Positions 5,419-5,620 of a stretch of DNA of 5,620 nucleotides are shown one piece after another. Below the pieces are notes generated by a model. It saw nothing but the letters and a program-made list of their open reading frames with translations, was not told the DNA's origin and did no database searches. The DNA comes from Kiritimatiellia bacterium (GTDB lineage Bacteria > Verrucomicrobiota > Kiritimatiellia > RFP12 > UBA1067), in the NCBI GenBank assembly GCA_024405255.1, contig JAKSOY010000268.1, positions 1-5,620 on the forward strand, read 5' to 3'. How positions within the stretch are numbered: the first letter of the stretch is position 1; the number at the start of each line of letters is the position of its first letter. The position numbers and the translations under genes are program-made.

Positions 5419-5620
5419 ATGAACCGCACAATCCAGAAACGCCTCCTCGCCGCCGGCCACGCCCTCGCCCCGAAAGAACCGCCCGCAAAACCCTTCTTCG
5501 CGTGGTTCTCGGAGGACGTGCTCGGCCTCGATTCGGAGGACTACCGCCGCGCCTTCTGGCGCGAGGTCAACCGCACGGGCCATTCGATCGGCCGCACCCC
5601 GCGCACGCTCGAGAGCTGGC
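5419..5620 (+). CDS. Unrecognised protein, N-terminal 67 codons only
   Basis: An ATG at 5419 opens a frame that runs to the right edge without a stop. It starts MNRTIQKRLLAAGHALAPKE and continues with FFAWFSEDVLGLDSEDYRRAFWREVNRTGHSIG. Codons are strongly GC-ending (CGC, GCC, CTC, GAG), unlike the AT-richer leader before it, which supports real coding. The sequence is basic at the extreme N-terminus, then acidic and aromatic. No signal peptide, membrane segment or known motif is evident, and it does not match the start of RtcR or RtcB as far as I can recall. It is divergent from rtcA across about 420 bp, so it may share regulatory DNA with it. No function is proposed. Confidence 0.7.
   Translation, partial: MNRTIQKRLLAAGHALAPKEPPAKPFFAWFSEDVLGLDSEDYRRAFWREVNRTGHSIGRTPRTLESW

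Overview
The window carries two complete minus-strand genes of RNA metabolism, one minus-strand gene cut by the left edge, and one plus-strand gene cut by the right edge. The complete genes are rtcA (RNA 3'-terminal phosphate cyclase, 3967-4992) and a TROVE/vWA Ro60-like protein (rsr, 2048-3583). In well-studied bacteria these two genes belong to the RNA-repair set rsr / Y RNA / rtcB / rtcA. No rtcB or rtcR is visible here.

The host looks like a bacterium of moderately high GC content. Its two main genes have purine-rich Shine-Dalgarno sequences, and two other genes have sigma70-type extended -10 boxes (TGnTATAMT). This argues against Bacteroidota, whose promoter and ribosome-binding signals differ. 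The AAA-ATPase-like gene at the left, the short G/C-rich dispersed hairpins and the 9-bp repeat arrays would suit the Kiritimatiellota/Lentisphaerota/Verrucomicrobiota group. That placement is an impression only and rests on no marker gene.

Layout from left to right. 1-1204 (minus): N-terminal 401 codons of a DUF1703-type AAA-ATPase-like protein, with an extended -10 box 8 nt before its ATG. 1205-2047: no convincing gene; it holds a roughly 230-bp imperfect inverted repeat built from 9-bp units (TGGGACSGA) around a terminator-like hairpin. 2048-3583 (minus): rsr. 3584-3966: 383 nt of non-coding sequence rich in structure, with a 23-bp closing stem, several hairpins and a stem with a bulged C resembling the Ro-binding stem of Y RNAs. 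3967-4992 (minus): rtcA. 5002-5418: a regulatory region with a 76-nt structured leader element, a near-consensus sigma54 promoter on the minus strand, several palindromes, and a sigma70-type promoter on the plus strand. 5419 to the end (plus): start of an unrecognised gene.

Proposed working model: damage-responsive transcription by sigma54, presumably with RtcR encoded elsewhere, starts at about 5095. This is the first base of the 76-nt structured leader. Transcription runs through rtcA, a candidate Y RNA and rsr, so one unit would supply the end-processing enzyme, the RNA chaperone ring and its scaffold RNA. The enzymes are certain from sequence. The sigma54 site is a strong motif match. The Y RNA and the single-transcript model are inference.
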